A stretch of DNA of 64,000 bases from Lytechinus pictus (GCF_037042905.1 NC_087245.1:25544501-25608500); one strand, 5' to 3'; shown: positions 18,701 through 29,927, counted from the stretch's first letter. Numbers and translations: made by a program. The notes: generated by a model not told the origin, from the sequence alone.

Positions 18701-21700
18701 AGCACTGCAATTGTGCGATGTCTCACATAGGTTGATTGCAAAACTGAGATATTTCGCACTGTCTAAAAGCTGATTGCACGGGTGGGATTTTTCACAAGAT
18801 CTAAAGATTGATGGCAAATATATAATATTTCACATTGTGCAAAGGATGTCATACCTCCTGATGGTTTTAATATCGACTGCCTCCTAATGTCTGCTTCAAC
18901 AATCTCCACTGCTCTCCTGAAGTGAAAAGAAGACATACAAAATTGTGGTTATTTATCCATATGAAGCTAACATAGAGCAATTTACGATACAAAAAGCTCT
19001 ATATTTTAATATGCTATACATTGCCTATATGTCAAAGAAAACAGTACCAGGCAACCAATGTCAAATCTATAATGGTACTTTAGTACATCACATTATAGCT
19101 GTATTCAGATCACCTTGAAGTCTAAGAATACCAGGTTTTCTCTGATTCAGAGATTCACCTTGATCTATGCAGATCCGTAAATACCAGATATTTTTGCCAA
19201 TGTGAAAGAAAAAAACTTTAAAATATTCCTGAAAGAACATACCCGCTAAACAGTACGTACTTGCACAAATATGAATGCATTCACAGAGATTTTTTTTTTC
19301 AAGGCTGTGGGTTTCCAGTATGAAAGCAAATTACGGGAACATTCTCAACCCAGCAACCATACTGCTCATAACTTACCGTGAAAGGGTCGGTGTGAATGTG
19401 GAAAATAATCATGGGGTATTTTGAGGCCTGGCAAGTAGGTCTGAATAAAAACCTACTGACTGTGTTATCTTCTTCTTACCTCCCAGGAATGTTACGTGAT
19501 TTGTTTGAAATGAAAACCTTCTTCCTAAAACCTACCTACAGACGTCTAGTGCTTTCCTCACGTCTCCAGCCACTGCTGCTACTTTCCTTGCACAAAGCTG
19601 GACGGCCATAGGATCTACTACAGCTGTACCATCAACAGTACTCTACACAACCAAAGAGAATCAATGTATGATTATAGTTATGTACATGTGTTAACGCTTT
19701 GGATTCTTACAGACATGCATTGATCGGACAGGATTATTTAAACCCGTGAATATCCTTCAATAATGTCATCAAACACCAATGTATTGGGTGATTTCAAGTC
19801 CAGTGTTGGTGTTGGAAGCACAATTTCCTACACAAATAATCCAGATCACAATATTGACGGCTCAACACATAGTGACTAACTTTTCGGGACCATCTCCATT
19901 GTGTGTTTCGTGTTATACTCCAGTAAAATTTACCAAACTCCAACAGCAATAGGTGAACACTGAACTAGAAATCACCCATTGTGTACTCGGCTGTCACAAC
20001 TTTTGTACCATAAAATGCGTGAGTTTCAAAAGAAAAGGATCATGAAACTTATTGAGAACTACTTATGTAGAAAATTCAGCATAGGAAATGTTAATGGAAG
20101 CTGAATTAGCCCCCTCCCCCAAGTATTTTCTGGAATACATGACACTAATTGTCCAGTGGGCAACAGCACTAGTCTCTAAAAGTGATGAGATATAAATGTC
20201 ATCTTTTACCATTATCAACAAAACAACTTAAGAACAATAAGATGACGCATTTCACAAGCTCAATTTAATGTCAATGCGTAATGATAATGACTGTTACCTC
20301 TTTGAGTCTATCCTGCAAGATGGTTGAGATCTGGGTCCTTGTGTATGGAGCAAAATGAAGAAGCTCTGGTCGACATTTGGGTCTGGATTGAAGCCTAGGC
20401 AGTATCCTATCTGTGAGATCCAGTGAATTGGCCACACCTGACAGACACAAAGTCAATACATACTTAATATAACTATCTATACAGAATCAATATGAACACA
20501 CTACATGGGATCGAAAGTGACCACTGTCATTGCAAGCTTTAACTTTCAATGTTTATTTAGGGAATTTTTGAAAATAATATACCGTAAGTAACGGTGTATT
20601 AACCGCACCCGTGTATTAACCGCACCCCCCATTTTCGGATGGAAAAAAAAAAAAAAAAAAAATCAAAAAAAAAAAAAAAAAAATCATTAAAAAAAAAATT
20701 TAATCAAACCTTACTTTCTATCTCTAATATGCGTATTTAAGAAAGAGTCAAGAACCAAAAAATATCGAAGAATTACTGGTAAAAAATGATGGGAAATCAG
20801 CGCTTCGTCACTTATCTGCAAGTTGCCGATATTATTGGCCACTTCCACACTCCGAGTCACCTCACACACACACATATGGTACCGGTGTTCATTGCAAGTA
20901 CCGATACCAGCATCAACATGGGGGCTCACCCATACGAGAAGATCGTTCATATCATATTTCCTGCATCACAGCCCCACTTTTGCTTTCAGAATTCTGTCTA
21001 GCATTCAATGTCTTGACATGAATTTTAGACAAGGGAATACGGGAAGGTTCAAGATACGAGAAATTTGCGATTTTGTTCAGGTGATTTTCTTGTCTGCTTT
21101 GAACCACTACCGGTAGTTCTCAGTACGTGTGTGGCGGTATCTTACAGACAGCAAAATAGGAAAAAAAATGCTAGTACCGGTATACCGTATTTTCAATGGG
21201 AGCTCTGGGCGGGAATAAAGTGAATAATAATTAAAAATAAAAAGTCGGAAGGAGTGAAGATGGGGATTGAAGATTAATTTTGAGATGATGGATGATAGAG
21301 AGAAATGAAGGAAAGGCAAATGAAAGAAATTAATTGTCAAATAATACCAATAATTTGTCAAACAAAATAACTTCCACGGAAAGGTAAAGCGCCAGCTTAC
21401 GTTGACGTTGCGATAAACATTACACATGCATGTCTTATTCGGCTAGCTGCACCGCGCTGTGCGATCGATTGGCGTCTGAACTTTGCCGCGATGACTAAAA
21501 AATGACAACAAAGACAGAGTCACACCATTAAAAAAAGTCAGTTTCATGAAGGTAGGTGCGTTTGTTACCGTGATATAACTTTGAGGGACATTTACGGCAG
21601 ATACCGGTAGTCATAGTTGCTTCCCTTTTATACCCGCGGCTCATACCCCTCTAAACGGGATTGCCCCAAGCGGCTACGCTCGGCCACCCGACGCGAGTTG

Positions 21701-24700
21701 AAAACTGGTAGTGGTATCGGGCTGAGATTGGCTTGGCTCAGACCTGTCACCGTGTATAAACCGCACCCCCGACTTTTGATTCTGTCCCGCCGAGAAAAAG
21801 GTGCGGTTAATACACCGTTACTTACGGTACAAGAACATGTGGTTGGGGAATAGGGTTACAATAAAATGACAATAAAAGCATATAGTATAAAATAATATGG
21901 CTTGCAAAATTGTGACCCCCCTTGACAAGACATACAAAATAATGAATCAAGAAATTAAAGCAAAAATCAAATCTACAATAAATCAAGTAAAAACTAACAA
22001 AGTAAAAATGAAGACAAAAAGACAAAAAAGAAACATAAAACTTGAGCTGTAAAAAAAACATGCAAGTGAAAAAAATATTTAAAAACTGTTATCTTACCAA
22101 CGAGAACCAATCTTGATTTTGGTAGACTAGGCCATTCAAACATGGTGTAAAGAACCTCCTGTCCCTTGGAGTCTAAGTGATCAATTTCATCCAACACTAA
22201 CAATCTAAAATTAAATAGAAGAAAAAGAGTTATATTTCCTCCTTTAGTGGCAATAATGGCATCCAACTTACATGTTGTGTGTATAATGGGTTTGACACTT
22301 AAAAAGTCACATTGATAAAAACGTCTGAAGCAGATGAGATGGCTTCTGTGAGAAATTTGATATTCACAGCATAAAAACCCCCAAACTTTGAAGTGAATTA
22401 TAGAGAAAACTGTATCGACATGATATTGTGAAGGATGCTTATAATGCACCTCAGAACTGACGTTTGCAGAAAAGCAATGGGATTTCCAACATGCTAATCA
22501 ATTCTTTCATAGGTCACCTGCATTTCAAAAAGCATTAGACAAATCCCAAGTAGTCAGACCGACAATTTCGACCATTATTAATTAGACTTTAAATGCGAGG
22601 GCATGGGAAAAGCAATTCTTTGCGGTGGATCATTTTTGGTGTCCCTTGAATAGTTTTCCTGATCGGAACGTGTACAATATGTACCAGACCATATAGACCA
22701 ACTGCTAATAATGACCGCATGCCTCTTTTTGGGGGCCTTTATTACACGTTTCAATATCAAATCTAGAGAATAAAGCACTCTTCATCTCTTTTCTCTAAGA
22801 TAATACAGAATGGAAAAAAAATGAAAAGAACTTTGCATTTTGGTTCACAGAATGCAAGACTAAACATTGGCATTACTGTACTACAGCACATTACTTCACA
22901 GGGCACTGACAAGAGCAAATCCCAAAAGAAATAAAGGCGATAGTGTCTGCAGAAGATTTACTTACACAGTGGGTCCAGGGGATGTGAATGACTTCTGTAG
23001 AGCTCTGGCAGCCATCTTGGCTGACATTTTATCCGTTGATACATCATGATTGACCTCTTTCAAGACTGTGTGATATATACCTTGGCTCTGTCTAACTAAC
23101 ATACAGTTTACAAATATATGCTGACTGCTCTTTCTGCTACCCTGCAGTGAAAAAAGAAAAGAAATGTGTGGCAGTGTAAGAATATTGTCAAATAATATAA
23201 TCCAGGGATCGTATTCATAAATCCCAAATCAGTAGAATAAGCAGATAAAATGACTGTGGGTAACAAAGTGAAGTCAAAGTTATTGATGGTTGTTATTGAA
23301 GTTCATTAATTAGTCTGATGGAATTTGTCTTAACATCCTTGGCAGGGGCTTATTCACCTACCTGCAAAGCTACTACACTCATAAAAGAAGCTCCACCCCC
23401 TCAAGAATGGTGATGTTCCATGATATTTTTCAAGTCAAGAGCGTATTGCTGCCTGACACATTCCTACATGTATACAAAGCTATCAAAATAGCAACATGTA
23501 TAGTTGATTTGCTTGTCTTTATACTTTTCAAAAATAATTTCCTTTAAAAAGTTATAGATGTATTTGTAGATGAGCACTTAACTTTTTGTGGTTTATCTGA
23601 TATGAACATTACCTTCAAATTAGAGATTGCAGGATGATATCATTGGAGTTTTCAATTTAAAGGTCAGTCGACCATCATTTCAAAGAAATAGTATAAAAAA
23701 AGTCTTTCAATATGGTCATCATCAAATTATACAAAATTTGTCATATTTCCCAACATAAATAATTTGTTGTAGGTTTAATTTGATAAAGTACCTTATGTTG
23801 CTGCTGTAAGATCTGTTTAAGACAAGCCGTCTTGCCAGTTCCCGGTGCGCCAGAGATGTAGAGACTCCCCGGCTTCCTTGCGGTTAGGTGATTCTTGAGG
23901 AAAGACTGGATGGTTTGAGTCTCTTTCTCTCTGCAAAGGAGACGCTCCGGAAGAGATGTGTGAAGGGCTTTCTTGGCCGAGCTGTAACACTCACCTGAAA
24001 TACATTAACAAACAAATTTGATTTCAAAAACCTATCCAGGGTATACAAATCTTGGGGTTCTCCCACGTATAAAAGATTGTTTGGTAGTGAATTCTATGAA
24101 TCAAGGAATAGAGGCGAAACATAAATCAAAAGCTTTTCAAATGACACCCACACAATATCACAAAGTAGTGCTGGTCGGTATTTAATTTCATTGTTAGACG
24201 ATTATTGCCAACAAAATGTCACTGATAACCACTGGCACCATGGTTTGCCAGATCAATGTTTCCTTCTATGTGAAACAGGGCATGGCCCTGGGAAAGTAGG
24301 AAGCACCCCCAAGATTTGTCTAGGGGGTGCTGCATCAGGTAGGTATGATAAAATGTAGAAATTTAACATAGAAAGTACAAATTTGAAAGCACATTCATTT
24401 TGAAGTGTAACCCTTATTGTTTTTGGCTTGTCAAATTGTTCCTGACCCAAATCTGCTACATTTTAGGGTGAAATTTTTTTTTCCCTCTCTTGCCAAATTT
24501 TTCTTCCAAATAAGCAGCCCCTAGTAAATAATTGTTCCCAGTGCCCTGGAACAGGGCAGTAACGGGGCAGAAATCATTGACTCAATCTTACAAACATTGG
24601 ATTCTGATATCTTACCATCTTGCCTTGCGACGCCGAGTTTCCTGATAGGAGTGGACTCGCATCGCTTTGAAGGTGACATTGATTCCAGGATACTTCTCTT

Positions 24701-26561
24701 TACTTTAGTTGGACTGCAAGCTTCTGGCTCTTGGTTTTCATCATTGTAATGATCTGAAACAAAATAAAAAGAAACCCTTTTCATGTAAATTATAATGAAG
24801 TATCAAACAAGCCTTCAATTTTGAAATTTTAAGAATAGGCCACTTTTTCACAGGGCATGTTTTTTAATATTACTGCACAAATGGGAAAAATGAAAAAGGA
24901 ATTAAATCTCCAAGACCAATAGATGGGCATGAAGTCAGTTAAAGAGCACCCACAACCATGACCCTCGATGGCCTTAGATTTATTCAAGCCCAGGGGTAGG
25001 TACTATAAGGACCTGCATCCTAAAGGTTTAGTCCAGCAACCAGCGCAAGAAATAAACCATGGCACCTATTACTGCCCAAGTTGCTCCTCAATACCTTCAA
25101 ATTATTATTTGTAGTGACCATTTTCTTCAAAACGCCCCAAATATGCAAATAATTGTTTTCTACAGTCATTGCTATACCTAATGGTTTATATAGCTATAGT
25201 ATGCAGCTCTAAATGCTATTAACTTTATAACTGATGTGCAACAAAATATGGCTCCCAAATAAACAAGAATAGCCCTACATTTGCAAGACCAAAAATCAAA
25301 GATTTATTTTCTCCTTGTTCTGCATACATACAAGTTGATACATTCATGACGCCAAAATGAATATTTTGCTTCAAAAATTTGTCCCATAGGTTTAAGAAGG
25401 AGCAATTGTATATTCAGCGGACTTAAATTGATTTGCAGAATAATAGTAAAGATTGTGAACATACCTGAAATCGATCTCTTCCTTGGAGATTTAGATGGTG
25501 TCTTTAAAGGAGAGTCCTTAGCAGCAACAACTGAAAATTAAGGATAGATAAATTAGTCCACATTGAGGAACACGATATTACCATAAATGTTGAGATCGAA
25601 TATTAATACGCAACATTTATTTAGTGCTCACTTAATACAAATGTTTCTAAGCACTGCATATAATTACCGTACCCAGCATTAGTTAAGAACAATTATATTA
25701 AAGTTAATTATTTGAGATTACCATGAATATGAAGTCCAAATCAGGGGTGTGAGTGGTCACAAATAAAAATATCTGAAAAAAGCTGAAGTGTTGAAAAAGT
25801 CTGAAATAGAAAGAGCTCCCATACTTTTTGTACAGAGGAAGGCCAAAAATAAGCTGAAAATCAAAACAAAAAAATCTGAAATCAGATAAAAATCTGTACT
25901 CTCACACCCCTGGTCCAAATAATTCATTGACAAAATAACAAAGAATAATCACATGACGGGATGTGTGACTTCATTTCATGAATCTTAATGAAGAGTCATC
26001 TTATCTTGTGATTGGAGGATTTTAATACATTTCTCCAATTTTTTATGATATACATGTACTCTCTAAGGTAAAAGGAAAAGAAAATTCTGAGCAGAAAGGT
26101 TTATCTACACTGCAAGTACTAGAAGTAAAGTTCATAATGTACATGTTTATAAAATACATGAATGAGATCATGTATGTGGGTCTTGCTTCATTTTGAGTAA
26201 GCCCCACAGGCCCACAACCATGAAGATTAATATGTTCAACATACAAACTTCATGAAATCATACATCACAATATTTCACACTACATGTATATACTTTGATA
26301 CTTACCAGTACTCCTCTTCCTAGGTGATATAACCCCATCCAGTCTATCAGCTAATGATATAAAGCTTTGTTCACTATCTACATGTACAGGTGTTGATTTT
26401 GAAAGTGAAGAGAGACTTTTACTTCTGCAGTGATCTCTCTTTAGTCTATCAAGTTTCTTCTCTCCACCCTTGAGTGTGTGTTCAATCCTACTCGGTGTGT
26501 TAGTTTTTCTTGTTGGGAATGACAGAGTAGACTGATTACCCCTTCGAGTTTGGACTGGCAT
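15582..26561 (-). CDS. CDC6: CDC6, DNA replication licensing AAA+ ATPase
   Basis: Binds ORC at origins and loads the MCM2-7 helicase with CDT1; nuclear (family knowledge). Twelve coding exons: 26561-26306, 25530-25465, 24753-24616, 23994-23792, 23141-22966, 22204-22098, 20437-20298, 19642-19536, 18916-18855, 18191-17935, 16789-16649, 15701-15582. Together 1,773 nt, 590 residues plus TGA; human has 560. Walker A is SGAPGTGKTAC, Walker B LLVLDEIDHLD, followed by ANSLDLTDRILPRLQSRPKC and the winged helix (FPLQQKLVICTVLLM, DQSEFLSL). The N-terminus carries CDK sites SPRK, SPLK, TPSK, SPTK, SPSK and a Cy-like RKL; a RxxL (RSIL) could serve as a destruction box. All junctions are GT..AG and in phase. 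Four extra S-P-x-K/R sites lie between AAA+ and winged-helix domains. Identification secure. Confidence 0.95.
16649..16789 (-). CDS. CDC6: CDC6 coding exon 11
   Basis: Encodes VHDTYSKICASCHVAPVDQS and EFLSLCQLIETRGVLALKKS of the winged helix. Donor AAG|GTAAAA, acceptor CTGCAG. Confidence 0.94.
17110..17320. mobile_element. Dispersed repeat with poly-G end (family shared with 40,428-40,690)
   Basis: Shares AATCTGATTTTGTGATAGAT, a C/T-rich CCTTTCCTTTTC stretch and a G/C run near its right end (GTACGCCAGTG) with the copy at 40,428-40,690. CAGTGGC-type ends suggest a hAT-like non-autonomous element (inference). Confidence 0.5.
17935..18191 (-). CDS. CDC6: CDC6 coding exon 10 (linker and start of winged helix)
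   Basis: Encodes GSPRKTLLSPVKSSARNSPK and KGSPSKLPKK (four CDK consensus sites), then VSLLQVSNVINEVYGSG and SFPLQQKLVICTVLLMVKEG. The linker is longer and more CDK-rich than in human. Donor AAAG|GTAGGT. Confidence 0.94.
18855..18916 (-). CDS. CDC6: CDC6 coding exon 9
   Basis: Encodes RAVEIVEADIRRQSILKPSG, completing RRAVEIVE after the lid. Only 62 nt. Donor GGAG|GTATGA. Confidence 0.92.
19536..19642 (-). CDS. CDC6: CDC6 coding exon 8
   Basis: Encodes VVDPMAVQLCARKVAAVAGD then VRKALDVC, the AAA+ lid with the conserved GDVRKALDVCRRA. Donor TAG|GTAGGT, acceptor TGTGTAG. Confidence 0.94.
19783..19980. mobile_element. Small MITE with ~40-bp inverted ends
   Basis: Left TGGGTGATTTCAAGTCCAGT and right ACTGAACTAGAAATCACCCA are inverse complements with few mismatches. 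Lies in CDC6 intron 7. No coding content. Confidence 0.65.
20298..20437 (-). CDS. CDC6: CDC6 coding exon 7
   Basis: Encodes VANSLDLTDRILPRLQSRPK and FAPYTRTQISTILQDRLKE of the AAA+ module. Donor GAG|GTAACA, acceptor CTGTCAG. Confidence 0.95.
20582..21827. mobile_element. TIR element flanked by TA (Tc1/mariner-like, non-autonomous)
   Basis: Ends CCGTAAGTAACGGTGTATTA (20,582) and TAATACACCGTTACTTACGG (to 21,827) are perfect inverse complements, extending to a ~28-bp TIR that ends GGTGCGGT inside. TA lies at both outer borders, as Tc1/mariner insertions give. About 1,245 bp, in CDC6 intron 6. A second GTGTATTAACCGCACC lies just inside the left end. An A-rich stretch (20,641-20,700) and no transposase-like frame were seen. 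Confidence 0.82.
22098..22204 (-). CDS. CDC6: CDC6 coding exon 6 (Walker B)
   Basis: Encodes LLVLDEIDHLDSKGQEVLYT and MFEWPSLPKSRLVLVG, near-identical to human LVLDEMDQLDSKGQDVLYT. Donor GTTG|GTAAGA, acceptor ATTTTAG. Confidence 0.96.
22966..23141 (-). CDS. CDC6: CDC6 coding exon 5
   Basis: Encodes HIFVNCMLVRQSQGIYHTVL (human NCMSLRTAQAVF region) and the following helix. Donor ACTGT|GTAAGT, acceptor CTGCAG. 176 nt. Confidence 0.9.
23792..23994 (-). CDS. CDC6: CDC6 coding exon 4 (Walker A)
   Basis: Encodes CYSSAKKALHTSLPERLLCR and GSLYISGAPGTGKTACLKQI, the ATP-binding P-loop. The exon opens with GGTGAGTG, which itself resembles a donor. Phase 0 at its end. Confidence 0.95.
24616..24753 (-). 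CDS. CDC6: CDC6 coding exon 3
   Basis: Encodes HYNDENQEPEACSPTKVKRS, then ILESMSPSKRCESTPIRKLG. More CDK consensus sites, an RSIL destruction-box-like motif, and RKLGV, a candidate cyclin-binding Cy motif. Donor GATG|GTAAGA. Confidence 0.9.
25465..25530 (-). CDS. CDC6: CDC6 coding exon 2 (CDK-site cluster)
   Basis: Encodes VVAAKDSPLKTPSKSPRKRS: three overlapping full CDK consensus sites in 12 residues. Donor CAG|GTATGT, acceptor TTTTCAG. Confidence 0.9.
25742..25912. mobile_element. 171-bp hAT-type MITE with exact 8-bp target duplication
   Basis: Ends CAGGGGTGTGAG and CTCACACCCCTG are perfect inverses. The flanks are GTCCAAAT at 25,734-25,741 and GTCCAAAT at 25,913-25,920. An 8-bp duplication with CAGGG ends is the hAT signature. 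The interior is AT-rich with repeated TCTGAAA. CDC6 intron 1 of the coding part. Confidence 0.92.
26306..26561 (-). CDS. CDC6: CDC6 coding exon 1
   Basis: Start ATG at 26561-26559 in MPVQTRRGNQSTLSFPTRK; the exon continues upstream as 5' UTR to the acceptor TTTGCAG|TT at 26,583. The basic Ser-rich N-terminus ends in ISPRKRST. Donor CTG|GTAAGT. Confidence 0.88.
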
Positions 26562-26582
26562 GATGTTATGGTTAGAAACAAA
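26562..26582 (-). other. CDC6: CDC6 5' UTR part of exon with start codon
   Basis: Short untranslated stretch between acceptor TTTCTTTGCAG and the ATG. The long upstream intron (to about 29,728) is inferred from this strong acceptor and the donor CAAAA|GTGAGT near the promoter. Confidence 0.6.
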
Positions 26583-26647
26583 CTGCAAAGAAAAAAAGAT
26601 TAAAAATTGTGTTCAGACGTGAAATGCTGTCAGGGGCTATGCAGTCG

Positions 26648-26800
26648 ATGAGATAAAAAAATACTTGGAGTGGCCGATAAATATGAATCTCAACTCGATG
26701 CTAAAATATTCCGCACGCTAGACCAGTTGAAGCAGGATTTAGCATGAGGTAAGATTCACGATATTTATCGGCCGATGCAAGTATTTTTTTATCTCATGAT
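26648..26800. mobile_element. Palindromic MITE
   Basis: ATGAGATAAAAAAATACTT at the left and AAGTATTTTTTTATCTCAT at the right are perfect inverses, and GGCCGATAAATAT continues the match against ATATTTATCGGCC. About 150 bp. Confidence 0.75.
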
Positions 26801-27050
26801 ATTGTTGGCCTCCATACGCGGCTTGTAGCTAGGCTACGATAACAAAGATGGCAAGATGGCGACTATAACAGACTGAGTAATGCTTCTCTACTTTTAATAT
26901 TTTCATTCATTGCATGTTTTATAATATTATCTATAAAAAAGGGTCCAAATGATATTGTAGCCCATTAACATAAGTTTGGGCTCAAAACCCTAAAGAAAAT
27001 GTGTGTTTCTGAGCAACTTTATTGTTGGCAAAATACTTGGTGCGTGTAGA

Positions 27051-27507
27051 CAGGGCTCCACACTAACCCTCTTTTTCTACTGGTCCAACCTGTTCTTTTC
27101 GGACCAGTAGATACCCAGTTTTTCCATTTTTTACTGGTCCAAACCTAAAATTCACTGGTCCCCAAAATAAAGAAAAACATGAATAAATTCAAATAAAGAC
27201 TTGTTTATTTTGCTGTCTTTTATTGCCTCCCCCCCCCAATTTTTTTTTTTACTAACAAACAGTGCACACATACACACACAGAATATAATTCATGCGAACC
27301 ATTTCACAGTTTTAGAAAGACACTTTAAAGATGCCAAAGCCATTTATATTATTTACTAAAGAGGAGAAAATATCATTTATATTAGTTTGATATATATTTT
27401 ACTGGTCATGTCAGACCAGTAAATCTGGCTATTTCTGAAAAGTTACTGGCCCGACAGCAATTTTTACTGGTCTGGGACCGTCGGACCAGTGCCAGTGTTG
27501 AGCGCTG
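27051..27507. mobile_element. Probable hAT-like element, CAGGGCTC ends
   Basis: Left CAGGGCTCCACACTAACC and right GCCAGTGTTGAGCGCTG are imperfect inverses. GTGTAG occurs just outside both ends, possibly a decayed 8-bp duplication. The interior repeats ACTGGTCC/GGACCAGT. Confidence 0.55.
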
Positions 27508-28224
27508 GTGTAGTGCAATGGCATCCCGTCCCTGGCTCCGTGAAGATTAAGCATGTCAGTGATTAGACCAAAAGCTTCAGTCTCTGTATTTTGGTTGTTC
27601 CGCTGAACTACGTTGGCTTCACTCACCAATACATAGACTGAAGAGTTGTTGGCCCGTACGTATAGACAGTGGTATACTCATGATACTGAACTAACATTTT
27701 ATAGGTCGCGATTTGAAACTGTTTTTAAGCGAAATTTACAGTTTCATGGTTTCCCTTGGACCGGAGTTATTGAAAAAAAAATCCTTTGGATGATTGAGAA
27801 ATCTTTCATCTTAGACATTTTCACCTACGCTGATGATTTTTCTTGCAAGTTGCCATCTTGAATGACGTCACTATCCTTATAACTTTTTAATGTCTTGATA
27901 TATCTAATGTCGTCTGCTACCTGTGATTGTAGCGGTTTGGCTCGCATATGGAGCAGATCGTATAATATCGAAAGCAATATCGATATCACATTCGTAAATT
28001 GTTGACGCCCTCTCCGTTCGTTAATTAATATTTCATATTTTGGCTGCCATTTTGGGGGTGATTCTCGAGACCAAGACAAGTAAACATCGGTAACGTACTA
28101 TTTCCACACCTTTTAATCTTTTTTTTTTCATATGTCTTGATTCTTTAGATATTCAAGACATTATTTAGGTAGTTTCTAAATCCTTAGACTGTAAATTAGA
28201 TTTTAGTCTAGACAGTACTAATCC

Positions 28225-28805
28225 TAGTCTTGAGGACTCCATGATGATTTTTTTAAAAATATTTTGACTTATACTCCTTCATCATAGAGTCTTGACACTC
28301 TTCCCATAGACGCATAAGAGACTGACCAAAACAAATAATTATTAATTATTTATAATCACGTATTAAATTTTAATATTTGTTAAATAATAAATTTTATCTA
28401 GGCCTATAAATTGTTCTTCAAAACGGAATTTTGTAACATCGCTAATCGTAGCTACGTCATAACGAAGCGGTTCAAGGGTGAGACCTACATGTATTGTATT
28501 TGCTTTGTTGACAAATGGATCGAGGGATCTACACGAGATTGGTCGGGTAAGAAACCTTCAATTTTTAACATTTTTATTAACCAATTTTTTAAACCTTCAT
28601 ACGCATTAGGCATAGGAAGGTGTAAAAATAAATAAAATCACCACCATTTACGTGATTTTTATCTTAAAAGATGGATTTCCTAGGGAAATCCATCTTTGTT
28701 TTGGTCAGTCTCTTATGCGTCTATGGGAAGAGTGTCAAGACTCCATGATGAAGAAGTATATGTCAAAATATATAAAAAAACATCATCATGGAGTCCTCAA
28801 GACTA
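28225..28805. mobile_element. 581-bp TIR element with exact 8-bp target duplication
   Basis: Begins TAGTCTTGAGGACTCCATGA and ends with its inverse complement; the arms stay complementary for over 100 bp (GTCTTGACACTCTTCCCATA, GACGCATAAGAGACTGACC). Both flanks are ACTAATCC (28,217-28,224 and 28,806-28,813). The unique centre has a plus-strand frame at 28,411-28,635 containing KRFKGETYMYCICFVDKWIE. It may be captured host sequence; no confident family match. Confidence 0.88.
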
Positions 28806-29168
28806 ACTAATCCCCCGAAGTGGGCGACGTGATAACACATGTGAGCTCACACTAACGAACTACCTTCGGTGAATGGGGATTATACATGTATGTAGTAAAA
28901 TGACAGAAATTGTTGAATAAATCCCCATAAACGACGGTCATTCCTGTCTAGTCAGTGATATGACATTAATCTCCAGGAGCCTCCTGACTAAGCCTAAGTC
29001 GGATGGGAGTCTTCCTTCTGTTAAGGAGGAAGACCGAGAAAAATCATAACATGTTTATAAAACTCCTCCGACAATAGATTTTCCAGGCAGTTATTTTATG
29101 TTATGTTAGGCCTATATGGTTAGTTGGTGAAATTGCAGTTTGAAATGCAAGAATAAGGTATAGGCTCT

Positions 29169-29306
29169 ATCGCTAATCAGATTCGCAATGCATCATGGGA
29201 TCGCAAAGGGGGCCGTTGCGCACGCGCACTAGCGGACAGTCCGCAGAACTAGCTTACGGCCCCATTTGCAAACCCCGCAATCCGCATTGCGAATCTAATT
29301 AGCGAT
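29169..29306. mobile_element. 138-bp palindromic MITE carrying an NRF1-like site
   Basis: ATCGCTAATCAGATTCGCAA and the inverse complement TTGCGAATCTAATTAGCGAT bound a CpG-rich centre. The centre contains TGCGCACGCGCA at 29,217-29,228, a perfect NRF1 consensus. It sits in the inferred first intron of CDC6. Confidence 0.75.
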
Positions 29307-29728
29307 GCCGATACTTAGGATCTATTTAATCATCTAGGCCTAGCCTAGATCTATTATATTTTCATAAAATGGAAATCCACTTGTAAGCAAAAAAATTTAA
29401 AAAATGTTAAATGACTCAATAAGGTTTATCAAACAAGATTAAAAACCTGAAAAACATAATAACTGTGAGAATAGAACTTTCTCTTGCCATATCACGATAT
29501 CACACACACACCGGCCGGCCTCTGGTCGACGTGAAGTCTCGACGGGCGCAGACCCACTCCATCCGAGGGAAGCATCGCTTCGTCAAGTTACATGTAGCTA
29601 ACATAACAACAGTCGACAACAGTTGTTAGACAGGGCAAACTTGGGTACCGTACTCATTTGAGATTTTCACATTTCAGCTAATTTACTTGATAAAAGTGGC
29701 ATGCAATAATACTACTACCAGTACTCAC

Positions 29729-29850
29729 TTTTGAAAGAAAAAAAAAGAGTCCTCAGTTTGCGTAAAACACAATTCCAGAATAATTTTGCTTGACAGCAGC
29801 AACAACAAGCTTTCCACCCTCGGCTTCCGCTAAGTACGTGTAACTTGCAT
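29729..29850 (-). other. CDC6: Possible non-coding exon 1 of CDC6
   Basis: A minus-strand donor CAAAA|GTGAGT at 29,728 follows the E2F cluster by about 130 bases. If used it would join the acceptor at 26,583. Transcription start not defined. Confidence 0.4.
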
Positions 29851-29860
29851 TGGCTTCCAA

Positions 29861-29891
29861 TTCCCGCGAAATCGAGTTCCGCGCGAAATAG
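29861..29891 (-). promoter_or_regulatory. Paired E2F sites of the CDC6 promoter
   Basis: Two adjacent sites: TTCCCGCGAAAT at 29,861 (ATTTCGCGGGAA on the minus strand) and TTCCGCGCGAAAT at 29,878. Both fit TTTSSCGC-type E2F consensus. Paired E2F sites control CDC6 in vertebrates and drive G1/S expression. Position relative to the inferred first exon supports promoter function. Confidence 0.65.
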
Positions 29892-29927
29892 TCAGCTGAT
29901 TGATCTAGCGTCCCCAAACGAGTCATC

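Noticed and set aside
23884..24066. Frame starting MGEPQDLYTLDRF over CDC6 exon 4
   Set aside because: Reads through the intron in another frame; the true frame carries Walker A.
24230..24252. CTGGCACCATGGTTTGCCAG palindrome as a fourth micro-element
   Set aside because: Imperfect arms, different ends, and no flanking 7-bp direct repeat.
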